Assembly: GCA_902363625.1 (NCBI GenBank)
Contig: CABJAS010000006.1
Coordinates: forward strand, 124,001-188,000
Source of the DNA: Clostridiaceae bacterium
GTDB lineage: Bacteria; Bacillota_I; Bacilli_A; Erysipelotrichales; Coprobacillaceae
Direction of reading: 5' to 3'
Length of the DNA: 64,000 nt
In this document: piece after piece, positions 16,868-25,843 of the stretch
Position numbering within the stretch: the first letter of the stretch is position 1
Layout: each line of letters begins with the position of its first letter
Made by a program: the position numbers and the translations under genes
The notes under the pieces: generated by a model
Told to the model about the DNA's origin: nothing
Seen by the model: only the letters and a program-made list of their open reading frames with translations
The model's database searches: none

Positions 16868-17479
16868 TTGATTTTAGTTGCTGAGGATATAGGTGAGAAT
16901 ATGATTACAGACATAGCAAACTATCTAAAACAATGCTTTCCTGATAGTTTTGTGGAATATACAGGAATGCGACATGATTTTACACTTAACCCATATACCC
17001 GTATTGCAAAAGATAAAAATGATAATGAGATTTTTTTGACAGCAAAGGAATTTGATTTACTTTATTTTCTCATTTCTCATAAAGAGCAGGTTTCTACCAA
17101 AGAACAGATTTATGAAAATGTATGGGGATATGATTATCCGGCAGACCCTAATAATCTAACTTCGTTCATACGAAAATTAAGAAAGAAAATCGAGCCGGAG
17201 CCGTTCACTCTGCAAAAGGCGTTGAATTGGCTACACAGGCAGGCCGCCCCGACACTGAAAATGGTGGAAGAACTGGACAAGCAGAATAACACCACCATAC
17301 TCCGTGATATGCTGGATAATACGGAACTAAAGGAAAAACATAAGCACTTGTTACTGTTGGAGAAATCAAAGCCAGAAGACAGGATTGATACCGCAAAGGC
17401 GAAAGAACACAGGAAATCGAGATATACTATCGCTTTATCGGAAAAATTGATTAAAAATCGGATTGATATTTTTAACTAA
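16868..17479 (+). CDS. Chimeric ORF: OmpR/PhoB-type DNA-binding domain joined to an unrelated tail
   Basis: 203 codons from TTG 16868; translation from ATG codons nearby would be out of frame. Residues 1-50 lack a receiver domain. Residues 55-112 are a winged-helix Trans_reg_C domain (LTAKEFDLLYFLISHKEQVS, NVWGYDYPADPNNLTSFIRK). The normal ending YIQTVWGVGYRF is missing: after KKIEPEP the frame continues in an unrelated helical sequence (ALNWLHRQAAPTLKMVEELD). Such receiver-less wHTH proteins occur on mobile elements. The fusion point near 17205 is probably a deletion joint, so the product may not be functional. Confidence 0.55.
   Translation: MILVAEDIGENMITDIANYLKQCFPDSFVEYTGMRHDFTLNPYTRIAKDKNDNEIFLTAKEFDLLYFLISHKEQVSTKEQIYENVWGYDYPADPNNLTSFIRKLRKKIEPEPFTLQKALNWLHRQAAPTLKMVEELDKQNNTTILRDMLDNTELKEKHKHLLLLEKSKPEDRIDTAKAKEHRKSRYTIALSEKLIKNRIDIFN
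17392..17454 (+). pseudogene. C-terminal remnant of a large serine recombinase (DUF4368)
   Basis: In the frame one base off the chimeric ORF, 17392-17454 reads RKGERTQEIEIYYRFIGKID and then a stop. The TQEIEIYYRFIGKI ending is characteristic of DUF4368 at the C-terminus of Tn4451/Tn5397-like serine recombinases. Stops lie upstream in this frame, so only the tail survives. Its place about 35 bases from the right junction fits recombinase genes sitting at element ends. Confidence 0.65.
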
Positions 17480-17490
17480 GGGAAACTGAA

Positions 17491-17946
17491 ATCGGCTGTC
17501 CTGATATCAGTCTGCTTCCTTCATTAGCCAATCTGTTTGGTGTAAGTGTTGAGGATATTCTTTCCGGAGAACTTTCATGCAACGTCCTAGACGGAGGAAA
17601 TATGAAGCAAATTAAATTTTATGTGTGTCCCATCTGCGGCAATATTATCTATGCGATGAATACCATTGACATTGCCTGCTGCGGACGTAAACTTGAACCC
17701 TTAGAAATAAATAAGCCTGATGACTTACACCATTTAAATATTACTGAAAGTGACGGTGAGGACTATATTACGTTTGATCATCCGATGAACAAAGATCATT
17801 ACCTTTCTTTTGTCGCTTTGATGATGTATGATCGGGTAATGCTTGTCAAGCTGTATCCCGAACAATCCGGAGCATTGCGTATGCCAAGAAAAAGAGGAAG
17901 CAAACTTTATTATTACTGCACTCAAGACGGTTTATTTATGATTTAA
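17491..17946 (+). pseudogene. 3' half of the interrupted XRE / desulfoferrodoxin-like gene
   Basis: In frame from 17491: IGCPDISLLPSLANLFGVSV, then EDILSGELSCN and, from codon 38, MKQIKFYVCPICGNIIYAMN. The first part completes the HTH domain that starts at 14899. The remaining 114 residues have a zinc-ribbon-like CPICGN with CCGRKLEPL, an HPMNKDHYLSFVAL motif and a YYCTQDGLF end. These resemble the HPMxxxHYI and C..HGLW iron-site motifs of desulfoferrodoxin. ATG 17602 behind GGAGG could still translate the metal-binding part alone. The intact gene would be an HTH sensor with an iron or redox domain. Confidence 0.8.
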
Positions 17947-17966
17947 GATCCTGCGGGATCTTTTTC
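17945..17966 (+). terminator. Terminator of the interrupted gene
   Basis: AAGATCC and GGGATCTT around TGC, followed by TTTTTC. Confidence 0.7.
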
Positions 17967-17971
17967 TATAT

Positions 17972-17999
17972 CTAAAAAAGATAGGTCTCCCTATCCTCT
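17972..17999 (-). terminator. Terminator of the DUF1893 gene
   Basis: GATAGG (17980-17985) pairs with CCTATC (17990-17995), with a TTTTTT run on the minus strand. Confidence 0.7.
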
Positions 18000-18008
18000 T
18001 TGGTATTA

Positions 18009-18452
18009 TTAAGCCGTCAGCTTCCACAATAATGCGTTCATTGACTTACTTAAATGCTGAACGATAATCTTAAATCCTTCCTCTAAATCATAGATTTCCA
18101 GTAAGTCTTCTTCCATCGCACAGATGCGGTCTTTACAAATATTTTCAATATATTCCACCTCATGATCATACGTATAACAGATGTGATAACGATCCAAAAT
18201 TTCTTTAGCCGGACGGCTGATTACATGGGCATGTAAGTATTGAATGCGGCTTCTAGCCAGCAATATTGCTGTTGCTTTGCCAACACGGCATTCTAAAATA
18301 ACGGCATCTTTGAAATAATAACGATGCTTAACGGCTTTGTATAAGATCGGCGTTGTTCCACTGTCATTCGCCGTATAAAGATAATCTTGTGAACTCGCTA
18401 CAAAAGAGTAGTGATTTTTTCTTTGCATTTCTTTTAATTCTTCAATGGTCAT
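18009..18452 (-). CDS. DUF1893 domain protein
   Basis: About 147 residues, soluble. It has the family pattern of a strand-rich start (YSFVASSQDYLYTANDSGTT), a glycine-containing strand and helix (ILECRVGKATAILLARSRIQ) and HVISRPAKEILDRYHICYTYD. The fold is related to cytidine deaminase-like proteins, but function is unknown. The start at 18452 is set by GGAGGG eight bases upstream. Its promoter has a MerR-type layout shared with the SDR gene at 19175-19999, so the two are probably co-regulated. Confidence 0.8.
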   Translation of the reverse strand: MTIEELKEMQRKNHYSFVASSQDYLYTANDSGTTPILYKAVKHRYYFKDAVILECRVGKATAILLARSRIQYLHAHVISRPAKEILDRYHICYTYDHEVEYIENICKDRICAMEEDLLEIYDLEEGFKIIVQHLSKSMNALLWKLTA

Positions 18453-18493
18453 ATAAATCCCTCCAATCGCATGTCTATTGAATGAACATCTAT

Positions 18494-18524
18494 AGATTAA
18501 CACTTGGAGTTAACTCTAAGTCAA
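18494..18524 (-). promoter_or_regulatory. MerR-type promoter with 19-bp spacer and operator (DUF1893 gene)
   Basis: On the minus strand, TTGACT (18519-18524), a 19-base spacer and TAATCT (18494-18499). The spacer is filled by a dyad CTTAGAGTTAACTCCAAG (18503-18520), one mismatch per arm from perfect. Over-long spacers with such TTGGAGT/ACTCCAA dyads are the hallmark of MerR-family activated promoters. Confidence 0.7.
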
Positions 18525-18568
18525 GGGCTTTTTAGAACTTTTATAAAAAAAGTAAAAGCATTACACTT

Positions 18569-19093
18569 CTACTCTTTTATCCATTCTTCTTTTAAGATGG
18601 CATACTCAAATGTATCCTGCCAGATCGGATTCCTATTTTCATCTTTAAAAAACCAAATGTTTTTGATATGATGAGCCTCTCTGCGCATGTTTAATCGTTC
18701 CATCAGTTTCCATGAAGCTGTATTTTCCGGATTACACATCGCTACTACACGGTGAGCACCCTGATTAATAAACGCATCATTTATCAAAGCTCGAGCGGCT
18801 TCTGAAGCATATCCCTTGCCTTGGAAATGTAGGTTAAACACATAACCCAATTCCCATGTATCAAAATCCTGCTTTTCAAAATATATATTGCCGATCAATT
18901 TTCCGCTTTCTTGCAGGCAAACTGCCCAAAAAGCCGGATTAACTGATCGTTTAACTGCTTCATTTTTTGCTTTTTCCAAAGTAAAGACATCGTAAGGTTC
19001 ATATTTCACAACCTCTGGCTGTGATAAATATTCATATAAATCCTGATAGTCTTCTAATGTAAATCTTCTTAGAATTAATCTTTCTGTTTTCAT
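18569..19093 (-). CDS. GNAT acetyltransferase, RimJ/RimL type
   Basis: A 174-residue N-acetyltransferase. It begins with the RimJ/L pattern (MKTERLILRRFTLEDYQDLY), has the acetyl-CoA loop LHFQGKGYASEAARALI (Q/RxxGxG/A motif) near residue 92, and the NxASWKLMERLNM segment conserved in this subfamily. Its acceptor could be a ribosomal protein N-terminus, an amino acid or a small molecule. It lies between the two MerR-promoter genes, all leftward, but has terminators on both sides. Confidence 0.88.
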   Translation of the reverse strand: MKTERLILRRFTLEDYQDLYEYLSQPEVVKYEPYDVFTLEKAKNEAVKRSVNPAFWAVCLQESGKLIGNIYFEKQDFDTWELGYVFNLHFQGKGYASEAARALINDAFINQGAHRVVAMCNPENTASWKLMERLNMRREAHHIKNIWFFKDENRNPIWQDTFEYAILKEEWIKE

Positions 19094-19150
19094 ATCATTC
19101 CTCTTTCTTTCGCCCCCATTATAGCATACACTGCATAGCGCTTACAAATT

Positions 19151-19176
19151 TAAAAGAGACCGGCTCATGGTCTCTT
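19151..19176 (-). terminator. Terminator of SDR gene
   Basis: AAGAGACC (19154-19161) pairs with GGTCTCTT (19169-19176), followed on the minus strand by TTTAAATTTG. Confidence 0.7.
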
Positions 19177-19999
19177 AATAATCTGATTTTGTACTGATCT
19201 CTTTATAGTTATCAATTTCCTTGATTCTTTCCTGTAATGCGTCTGAAACAATTCGGACTGCATCACTTCCTAATAATAACCTAAAGGGATAATCTTCACG
19301 TTCAACTGCTTCAACAATAACTTCTCCGCCTTTAATCGGATCTCCCGGCTGATTTTTCAGATTAACAACATTTTCTTTACGTGTTTTTCCGGCTGTTTCA
19401 GCGTAATCCTCAATCTTCTTTTCTGTTCCTTTCAATGACGTATCATAGAAATGTGTTCTGAATGAGCCCGGCTGGACAATCATGACTTTAATCCCCAATG
19501 GTTTCAGTTCTTTTGCCAATCCATCCGTCATCAGTTCCAAGGCTGCTTTACTAGCGGCATAATACCCAGAGCCAACACCTGAACGAACTGCTGCAATAGA
19601 CGAAACATTGATAATGGCTCCGCTTTTATTAGCTCTCAAAGTTGGCAATACTTCTTTAATTAATTCGATAGGTCCAAAAAAGTTTGTATTGAATAACTGA
19701 TTGACACCCTCAATCTCTCCTTCTTCTACTGAAGAGCGATAACCATATCCGGCATTGTTGACTAAAACATCAATTGTACCAAATTTAGCCAAAGCTTCTT
19801 TGACGGCGTTTGTAATGCTTTCTTTATCGGTCACATCCAAAGCGACTGCATAAGCTGTCTTGGGGTATTCTGTTACCAAGTCTGATAATTTTTCGGGATT
19901 TCGAGCTGTGACCACTGCTTGGTCTCCCTTTTTTAGTACCGCTTTAGCGATTCCTTCTCCAATCCCACTTGAACAGCCAGTAATTAACCATGTTTTCAT
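19175..19999 (-). CDS. Short-chain dehydrogenase/reductase (classical SDR)
   Basis: About 274 residues. TGCSSGIG cofactor motif at 7-14, DVT near residue 55, NNAG at 81-84, serine at 133/134 and YAASK giving Y147 and K151. The length and the RNPEKL after the second strand (an arginine-containing loop) suggest NADP(H) use and a reductase of aldehydes, ketones or quinones. The start at 19999 is set by GGAGG with nine bases spacing; a longer reading would cover the promoter. It is controlled by a MerR-type promoter, which suggests induction by a toxic electrophile. Confidence 0.88.
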   Translation of the reverse strand: MKTWLITGCSSGIGEGIAKAVLKKGDQAVVTARNPEKLSDLVTEYPKTAYAVALDVTDKESITNAVKEALAKFGTIDVLVNNAGYGYRSSVEEGEIEGVNQLFNTNFFGPIELIKEVLPTLRANKSGAIINVSSIAAVRSGVGSGYYAASKAALELMTDGLAKELKPLGIKVMIVQPGSFRTHFYDTSLKGTEKKIEDYAETAGKTRKENVVNLKNQPGDPIKGGEVIVEAVEREDYPFRLLLGSDAVRIVSDALQERIKEIDNYKEISTKSDY

Positions 20000-20033
20000 A
20001 TTTTTTCCTCCTCTATCTATTTCTTTCAATGAT

Positions 20034-20064
20034 AGTATAGCGTTTGGAGTGTACTCCAAGGCAA
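20034..20064 (-). promoter_or_regulatory. MerR-type promoter with 19-bp spacer and perfect dyad (SDR gene)
   Basis: On the minus strand, TTGCCT (20059-20064), a 19-base spacer and TATACT (20034-20039). A TTGGAGTGTACTCCAA dyad (20044-20059) with exact eight-base arms spans the spacer. It shares TTGGAGT/ACTCCAA with the site at 18494-18524. Confidence 0.8.
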
Positions 20065-20114
20065 CAGGCAAAACATATTTTAATAAAAACAGTGGTTATG
20101 TTACATTTACTCAT

Positions 20115-20741
20115 TTAACCCATAAACACGATTACAAAAGCTGTCACGATCACGATGATTGGCAAACGCTGAGCAGCCTTACTACTTGATGACGGTGTCT
20201 CTTTTACTTTTAGTTTTAAAATAATCTGATAACAAAAGAATCCAAGCAAAGCACCAAAAGTATTGGCAATCAAATCATTAATATCCGTTGCGCGATACAG
20301 CGTAAATAACTGGCTTAATTCGATTGCCAATGATAAGCCAAAGCCCAATGCAACAACGTTTTTCATCTTATTAAAAGACTGACTGACAAAGGGACTAAGA
20401 AATCCCAGTGGGATAAAACAAAAGATATTTAAGATAAATTCCAGACTGACACCACCAACTAAGGGAATCAGACTGATATTTGGGTTAAACAAAGATTCCC
20501 CTAAACCAGTGACACGCATGATTTCACTGACGGTTGGTATTCCCACCACATTATATAAAACGATACATACATAATAATACAATAAAAATGAAGCAATGAT
20601 AATTTTGGTTTTAGGTAGCTTATTCTCTTTCTTAAGCAATGCAAATAACACCACCGACAACAATATAATTCCGATCATAAATATTGGTTTTAAACACAGC
20701 ATATCAATGATTGCATCAAAAACACTCAATTGACTTTCCAT
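20115..20741 (-). CDS. VanZ-family membrane protein
   Basis: A 208-residue membrane protein with about five hydrophobic helices and VanZ motifs: NISLIPLVGGVSLEFILNIF, CFIPLGFLSPF and AIELSQLFTLYRATDINDLI. It is a paralogue of the protein at 3784-4467 but diverged. The ATG is preceded by GGAGGGAAATAAAAACT. It stands upstream of the SDR gene in the same direction, 115 bases away and separated by the MerR-type promoter. Function is not established; a role in surface or drug tolerance is possible. Confidence 0.85.
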   Translation of the reverse strand: MESQLSVFDAIIDMLCLKPIFMIGIILLSVVLFALLKKENKLPKTKIIIASFLLYYYVCIVLYNVVGIPTVSEIMRVTGLGESLFNPNISLIPLVGGVSLEFILNIFCFIPLGFLSPFVSQSFNKMKNVVALGFGLSLAIELSQLFTLYRATDINDLIANTFGALLGFFCYQIILKLKVKETPSSSSKAAQRLPIIVIVTAFVIVFMG

Positions 20742-20848
20742 AGTTTTTATTTCCCTCCTGCCTTGCTTACAGGATACAATAAAAGCCTTAAATTAAAGTC
20801 AAATTATATGAAAATATTTCTAAAGAATTTAGGAGTTTTTTTAAACAA

Positions 20849-21330
20849 TTACCAAGTTTTATATAAGAAAAACAATAATAGGAACAGTCCTACAAAAAAG
20901 GTGATCCAGCTCATCGTTTTATTTTTCTGGTCATGATCTAACTGATATAAGTGATAGAATTTAAAAGATAAAAAGAACATTAAAATACTGATAATATCGT
21001 AAAAATAAATACCCTTGATGACTATATAAATAATAAAAAACAGATAAGCGAATAAAAAACCATTTACTCCAAACGCTTTTGATTTCATCTCATTCATTTT
21101 TGCGAGATCTGCAATGCTTTCTTCATACCGCTCATTCCTCTCTAGTTCAGGTACAATCTCACCTGATAAAAGATCGATAACGCTGACACCCAGCAGTGAA
21201 CTTAAAGGCTTTAATAGCGAGATATCCATTAAGCAAACTCCTCTTTCCCACTTACTTACGGCACGATCTGAAACATTAAGCTTCTCAGCTAATTGTTTTT
21301 GGGTTAAATTTTTTTATGTCATTGTTCTGC
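20849..21330 (-). pseudogene. Broken XRE regulator with C-terminal membrane helices
   Basis: The intact frame starts at MDISLLKPLSSLLGVSVIDL (21229), but the same frame upstream encodes NLTQKQLAEKLNVSDRAVSK and WERGVCL, the rest of an HTH_3 domain, and then runs into a TAA. The expected N-terminal dozen residues are scrambled. The C-terminal half (FLFAYLFFIIYIVIKGIYF and ITFFVGLFLLLFFLYKTW) has two or three membrane helices. It is a decayed copy of a common family of membrane-bound HTH proteins. A truncated product from ATG 21229 would lack the DNA-binding helices. Confidence 0.75.
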
Positions 21331-21351
21331 GTGGTTGAATTTATCCCTAAA

Positions 21352-21379
21352 GTAAAAAACTCTGCTGTATCGCAGAGTT
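21352..21379 (-). terminator. Terminator of the ilv-leu operon
   Basis: AACTCTGC (21358-21365) pairs with GCAGAGTT (21372-21379), followed on the minus strand by TTTTTTAC. Confidence 0.85.
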
Positions 21380-21380
21380 A

Positions 21381-23057
21381 TTACTTATTTAAATCTTCAT
21401 CTGTAAAGGTTTCCGCAATAGCGCCTCCCGGTGCTACCATCGGCCATACTTTATCATCTTGATCAATGACACACTCAATTAAAACAGGAGCATTTAAAGC
21501 AATCGCTTCTTTGATCACGCCTTCTAATTCTTTTTTCTTTGTAACACGATATGCTTTTGCCCCAAAGGCTTCCGCCAATTTTACAAAGTCTACACCATCA
21601 TTTAAGATTGTATGTGAATAACGCTGATCGTAGAATAGCGTCTGCCACTGACGTACCATTCCTAATACCTGATTATTCAATACTACCTGAATCAGAGGAA
21701 TATGATTGCGGCATACGGTTGCCATCTCATTTAAATTCATTCTGAAGCATCCGTCACCGGCAATATTAAACACGGTTTTTTCTCTGTTCCCCAACTTTGT
21801 CCCAATGGCTGCACCTAAACCAAATCCCATTGTTCCTAAACCGCCTGAAGTAATCAGCTGACGAGGGTGTTTATATTTAAAATACTGTGCCGCCCACATC
21901 TGATGCTGTCCGACTTCGGTGACCATCAAGGCTTCTCCGTTTGTCACACGGTCAATCGTTTCGATAATATAAGGACCGGTTAAAACAGATTCATCATAAG
22001 TTAACGGATATTTTTCTTTTAACTTCTGAATTGTGTTCATCCATGATGAATGCTCTTGTTTTTCTAAACGGCTGTTCAACACTTTCAGAATCTCTTTAGC
22101 ATCACCGACAATGGCATGATCCACCTTGATATTCTTATCGATTTCGGCTTCATCAATATCGATGTGAATGATCTTTGCCTGACTGGCAAAGGTTTCAGTA
22201 TTCCCGGTCACACGATCACTGAATCTAGCACCGATAACGATCAATAAATCAGATTGACTAACCCCAAAGTTAGTGGGTTTTGTTCCGTGCATTCCAATCA
22301 TGCCGGTATAACGTGAACAGGTATTCGGGTAACTTCCTTTACCCATTAACGTATCACAAACAGGGGCATCAACCAGCTCAACAAAAGTTTTCAGTTCATC
22401 GGTTGCTTCGCTGATGATTACTCCTCCCCCACTCATAACAAACGGCTGCTTGGAAGCCTTGATCATCTCGACAGCCTGATCGATTTGATCTAAAGTAAAT
22501 GTATCCTTCGCCATTTCTTTTTCTTGTTTTGGCATTTTTACATATTCATATTTAGCGGCTGTCACATCTTTAGTAATATCAACAAGAACCGGTCCCGGTC
22601 TTCCTGATGCGGCAATTTTAAAGGCTTTTCTGATCGCCGGTGCCAAATCACGAATATCTTTAATCATATAATTATGTTTGGTAATGGGCATTGTCATTCC
22701 CATAATATCCACTTCTTGAAAACTGTCTTTACCGATCAAATCGGTTATCTGGTTGCATGTAATCGCAACAACAGGTACAGAATCCATATAAGCCGTAGCT
22801 AATCCGGTTACTAAATTAGTAGCTCCCGGACCGGAAGTTGCCATGCATACCCCTACTTTTCCCGTTGAACGGGCATACCCATCTGCGGCATGGGAAGCTC
22901 CCTGTTCATGTGAGGTCAAAATATGCGTCAGCTTATCGCGATATTGGTATAAGGCATCATAGACATTTAAAATAGTTCCTCCCGGATATCCGAAAATAGT
23001 GTCTACGCCTTGTTCCAAAAGACATTCAATAACGATCTGTGATCCTGTCATCAACAT
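21381..23057 (-). CDS. ilvB: Acetolactate synthase large subunit
   Basis: A 558-residue ThDP-, Mg2+- and FAD-dependent enzyme joining two pyruvates to acetolactate (or pyruvate and 2-oxobutyrate), the first common step to valine, leucine and isoleucine. E51 in SHEQGASHAADGYA activates ThDP. The GDGCFRMNLNEMATV motif ending in NN binds ThDP-Mg near residue 430. It is the last gene of the operon, 12 bases after ilvD. The regulatory subunit ilvN is not adjacent but five genes upstream, which is unusual. The ATG follows GGGGG. Confidence 0.97.
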   Translation of the reverse strand: MLMTGSQIVIECLLEQGVDTIFGYPGGTILNVYDALYQYRDKLTHILTSHEQGASHAADGYARSTGKVGVCMATSGPGATNLVTGLATAYMDSVPVVAITCNQITDLIGKDSFQEVDIMGMTMPITKHNYMIKDIRDLAPAIRKAFKIAASGRPGPVLVDITKDVTAAKYEYVKMPKQEKEMAKDTFTLDQIDQAVEMIKASKQPFVMSGGGVIISEATDELKTFVELVDAPVCDTLMGKGSYPNTCSRYTGMIGMHGTKPTNFGVSQSDLLIVIGARFSDRVTGNTETFASQAKIIHIDIDEAEIDKNIKVDHAIVGDAKEILKVLNSRLEKQEHSSWMNTIQKLKEKYPLTYDESVLTGPYIIETIDRVTNGEALMVTEVGQHQMWAAQYFKYKHPRQLITSGGLGTMGFGLGAAIGTKLGNREKTVFNIAGDGCFRMNLNEMATVCRNHIPLIQVVLNNQVLGMVRQWQTLFYDQRYSHTILNDGVDFVKLAEAFGAKAYRVTKKKELEGVIKEAIALNAPVLIECVIDQDDKVWPMVAPGGAIAETFTDEDLNK

Positions 23058-23069
23058 ATTTATTCCCCC

Positions 23070-24746
23070 TTACTTTTCTTCTGGTACTTTTAATACGGCT
23101 CCTGTATTCGCTGAAGTGACTAAAGCGGCATAACGTTTTAAGTAACCCGTTGTAATCGATGGTGTTTTTGGTTTCCATCCCACTTTGCGTGCTTCTAGTT
23201 CTTCATCACTGATTTGTACTTCTAAAATATGATTTGGAATATCGATATGAATCATATCGTCTTCTTCAACAAAGGCAATCGTTCCACCCACGGCAGCTTC
23301 TGGTGAGATGTGTCCGATGGATGCCCCTCGAGTTGCGCCAGAGAAGCGTCCGTCTGTAATTAAGGCAACATCTTTATCTAAGCCCATTCCGGCAATCTCA
23401 GATGTTGGTGAAAGCATTTCACGCATACCCGGTCCACCTTTAGGTCCTTCATAACGGATTACTACTACGTCACCTTTAACAATTTTATTTGAGCGAATCG
23501 CTTCGATCGCTTCTTCTTCTGAGTTAAACACTCTGGCTGGTCCTGTATGCACAAGCATTTCTTTAGCGACCGCTGACTGTTTTACCACTGCCCCGTCTTT
23601 TGCCAGATTTCCTTTTAAAACAGCGATACCGCCTGTTTTTGAATAAGGCTCTTCTACAGGACGAATAATCGTTGGATCCAGGTTGATGCAGCCCTCGATA
23701 TTTTCTGCCACTGTTTTTGTGGTACAGGTAATGATATCGGTATTCAAAACACCGATTTTATTTAATTCATTCATGACTGCATAAATTCCGCCGGCATCAT
23801 TTAAATCTTCAATAAAGGTATCTCCGGCTGGCGCTAAATGACATAAATTCGGAACTCTTAAGCTCACTTGATTAGCGACTTCTAAATCTAGTTGCACCCC
23901 TGCCTCATAAGCAATAGCAGGAAGATGAAGTATAGAGTTCGTTGAACAGCCTAAAGCCATATCCACAGCTAAGGCATTCATGAAGGCTTTTTCATTCATA
24001 ATATCTTTTGGTTTAATATCTTTTTTCACAAGCTCCATGATCTGCATTCCGGCATGTTTAGCTAAACGAATTCTTTCAGAGTAAACCGCTGGAATTGTCC
24101 CATTTCCTTTTAATCCCATTCCTAAAACTTCAGTTAAGCAGTTCATTGAATTAGCGGTGTACATTCCCGAACAAGAACCACAGGTAGGACAGGCTTTATT
24201 TTCAAACTCTCTTAATTTTTCTGCTGTCATTTTACCGGCATTAAATTGTCCGACTGCTTCAAACAAAGATGATAAGCAAGTACGTTTACCGTCCAAGGCT
24301 TTCCCTGCTAGCATTGGTCCGCCGCTGACAAAGATTGTCGGAATATTGACACGGGCTGCCGCCATCAATAATCCCGGAACATTCTTATCACAGTTAGGAA
24401 TCATAACCAGTCCGTCAAATTGATGAGCAATCGCCATCGCTTCTGTGGAATCGGCAATCAATTCACGAGTCGCTAATGAATATTTCATTCCCACATGTCC
24501 CATTGAAATTCCGTCACAGACTGCGATAGCCGGTATTTCTACCGGTGTTCCTCCGGCTAAATAGATGCCTTTTTTTACGGCTTCCGCAATTTTATCAAGA
24601 TTCATATGTCCGGGTACGATTTCATTATAAGAATTTACAACACCGATCAATGGACGTGCTAATTCTTCTTCGGTATATCCTAATGCATTATATAATGAAC
24701 GGTGTGGTGCACGCTCTACACCGCTTTTTGCGTTATCACTTTTCAT
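23070..24746 (-). CDS. ilvD: Dihydroxy-acid dehydratase
   Basis: A 558-residue iron-sulfur enzyme that dehydrates dihydroxyisovalerate and dihydroxymethylvalerate to the 2-oxoacids of valine and isoleucine. The three cluster cysteines are visible: C77 (AVCDGI), C119 (NCDKNVPG) and C192 ([13 protein letters not shown]). Further signatures are [22 protein letters not shown] near residue 465. It lies 14 bases after leuB and 12 before ilvB. Confidence 0.97.
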   Translation of the reverse strand: MKSDNAKSGVERAPHRSLYNALGYTEEELARPLIGVVNSYNEIVPGHMNLDKIAEAVKKGIYLAGGTPVEIPAIAVCDGISMGHVGMKYSLATRELIADSTEAMAIAHQFDGLVMIPNCDKNVPGLLMAAARVNIPTIFVSGGPMLAGKALDGKRTCLSSLFEAVGQFNAGKMTAEKLREFENKACPTCGSCSGMYTANSMNCLTEVLGMGLKGNGTIPAVYSERIRLAKHAGMQIMELVKKDIKPKDIMNEKAFMNALAVDMALGCSTNSILHLPAIAYEAGVQLDLEVANQVSLRVPNLCHLAPAGDTFIEDLNDAGGIYAVMNELNKIGVLNTDIITCTTKTVAENIEGCINLDPTIIRPVEEPYSKTGGIAVLKGNLAKDGAVVKQSAVAKEMLVHTGPARVFNSEEEAIEAIRSNKIVKGDVVVIRYEGPKGGPGMREMLSPTSEIAGMGLDKDVALITDGRFSGATRGASIGHISPEAAVGGTIAFVEEDDMIHIDIPNHILEVQISDEELEARKVGWKPKTPSITTGYLKRYAALVTSANTGAVLKVPEEK

Positions 24747-24760
24747 CCTTGTTCCCCCTC

Positions 24761-25843
24761 TTATACTCTTTGGGCAATTAATGTACCCATTTGACTTGTT
24801 GTTACTTTCTTTGTTCCTTCTTCGTAAATATCGCTTGTACGATACCCTTCTTTTAATACTTGCCCAACTGCTGCCTCAATCTTTGCTGCTTCTTCATCTA
24901 AATCAAAAGAATAACGAAGCATCATTGCGGCAGATAAAATGGTCGCAATTGGATTTGCTTTTCCGGTTCCGGCAATATCCGGTGCTGACCCATGGCTTGG
25001 TTCATATAAACCGAATTTTCCTTCCGCTAAAGAAGCACTTGACAACATACCGATAGAGCCTGTTACCATGCTGGCTTCATCGGATAAAATATCACCAAAC
25101 ATATTTTCTGTTAAGATGACATCAAACTGCTTTGGATCACGAACCAGCTGCATGGCACAATTATCTACCAGCATATGCTCTAATTTGACCTCCGGATAAT
25201 CCCTTGCCACTTCTTCTACTACTTTACGCCATAGTCTTGATGAATCCAAAACGTTTGCTTTATCCACACTGATCACTGATTTTCTACGTTTCATGGCAAT
25301 ATCAAATCCCCATTTTGCGATTCTGCGAATTTCGTTTTCATCATAAGTTAAGATATCGGTAGCTTTCTTAACCCCGTTCACTTCTTCTGTTTTACGATCA
25401 CCGAAATAGATTCCACCGGTTAATTCACGCATAATCATCATATCGAAGCCACCCTTTGTGATTTCTTCTTTTAATGGGCAGGCACCTTTTAATTCTTCAT
25501 AAAGATAAGCAGGTCTTAAGTTTGCGAATAACCCTAGCTCTTTTCTTATTTTTAAAAGTCCAGCTTCCGGGCGAAGATTAGGCGCTAACTGATACCAAGG
25601 TGACGAGGTTGTATCGCCGCCAATCGCCCCTAGAAGAACGGCATCACTTTTTTTAGCGATAGCAATCGCTTCATCGGTAATAGGAACACCATAGGCATCG
25701 ATGGATTCTCCCCCCATCAATACACGTTCATAATTGAATTGATGTCCGTATTTTTCACCGACAGCATCTAAAACCTTGATTGTTTCATCTACGATTTCGG
25801 GACCAATCCCATCCCCTTTAATCACTGTAATTTGGTAAGCCAT
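24761..25843 (-). CDS. leuB: 3-isopropylmalate dehydrogenase
   Basis: A 360-residue NAD+-dependent enzyme that oxidises and decarboxylates 3-isopropylmalate in leucine synthesis. N-terminal [23 protein letters not shown] (the leuB-type active-site loop with arginine and tyrosine) near residue 135, and [20 protein letters not shown] metal-binding/NAD region near residue 250 followed by [18 protein letters not shown]. Its ATG shares a base with the leuD stop (TAATG), so translation is coupled. Confidence 0.97.
   Translation of the reverse strand: MAYQITVIKGDGIGPEIVDETIKVLDAVGEKYGHQFNYERVLMGGESIDAYGVPITDEAIAIAKKSDAVLLGAIGGDTTSSPWYQLAPNLRPEAGLLKIRKELGLFANLRPAYLYEELKGACPLKEEITKGGFDMMIMRELTGGIYFGDRKTEEVNGVKKATDILTYDENEIRRIAKWGFDIAMKRRKSVISVDKANVLDSSRLWRKVVEEVARDYPEVKLEHMLVDNCAMQLVRDPKQFDVILTENMFGDILSDEASMVTGSIGMLSSASLAEGKFGLYEPSHGSAPDIAGTGKANPIATILSAAMMLRYSFDLDEEAAKIEAAVGQVLKEGYRTSDIYEEGTKKVTTSQMGTLIAQRV

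Larger units (their letters stand above)
15022..17489 (+). mobile_element. Decayed integrative element remnant (about 2.5 kb) inserted in the XRE gene
   Basis: Defined by the break in the host gene. The left end starts GTTTCTC directly after codon GGA; the right end finishes GGGAAAC followed by TGAA and the resumed host codons ATC GGC TGT. The ends form weak inverted repeats (GTTTC outermost, with about 14 of 22 positions matching). Near the right end is the last 20 or so codons of a DUF4368 serine recombinase. Large serine recombinases of the Tn4451/Tn5397 type insert at GA dinucleotides, and GA occurs at both junctions (15020-15021 and 17488-17489). The contents are fragments and small accessory genes with no intact integrase, so the element is probably immobile. 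Exact ends are uncertain by a few bases. Confidence 0.7.
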
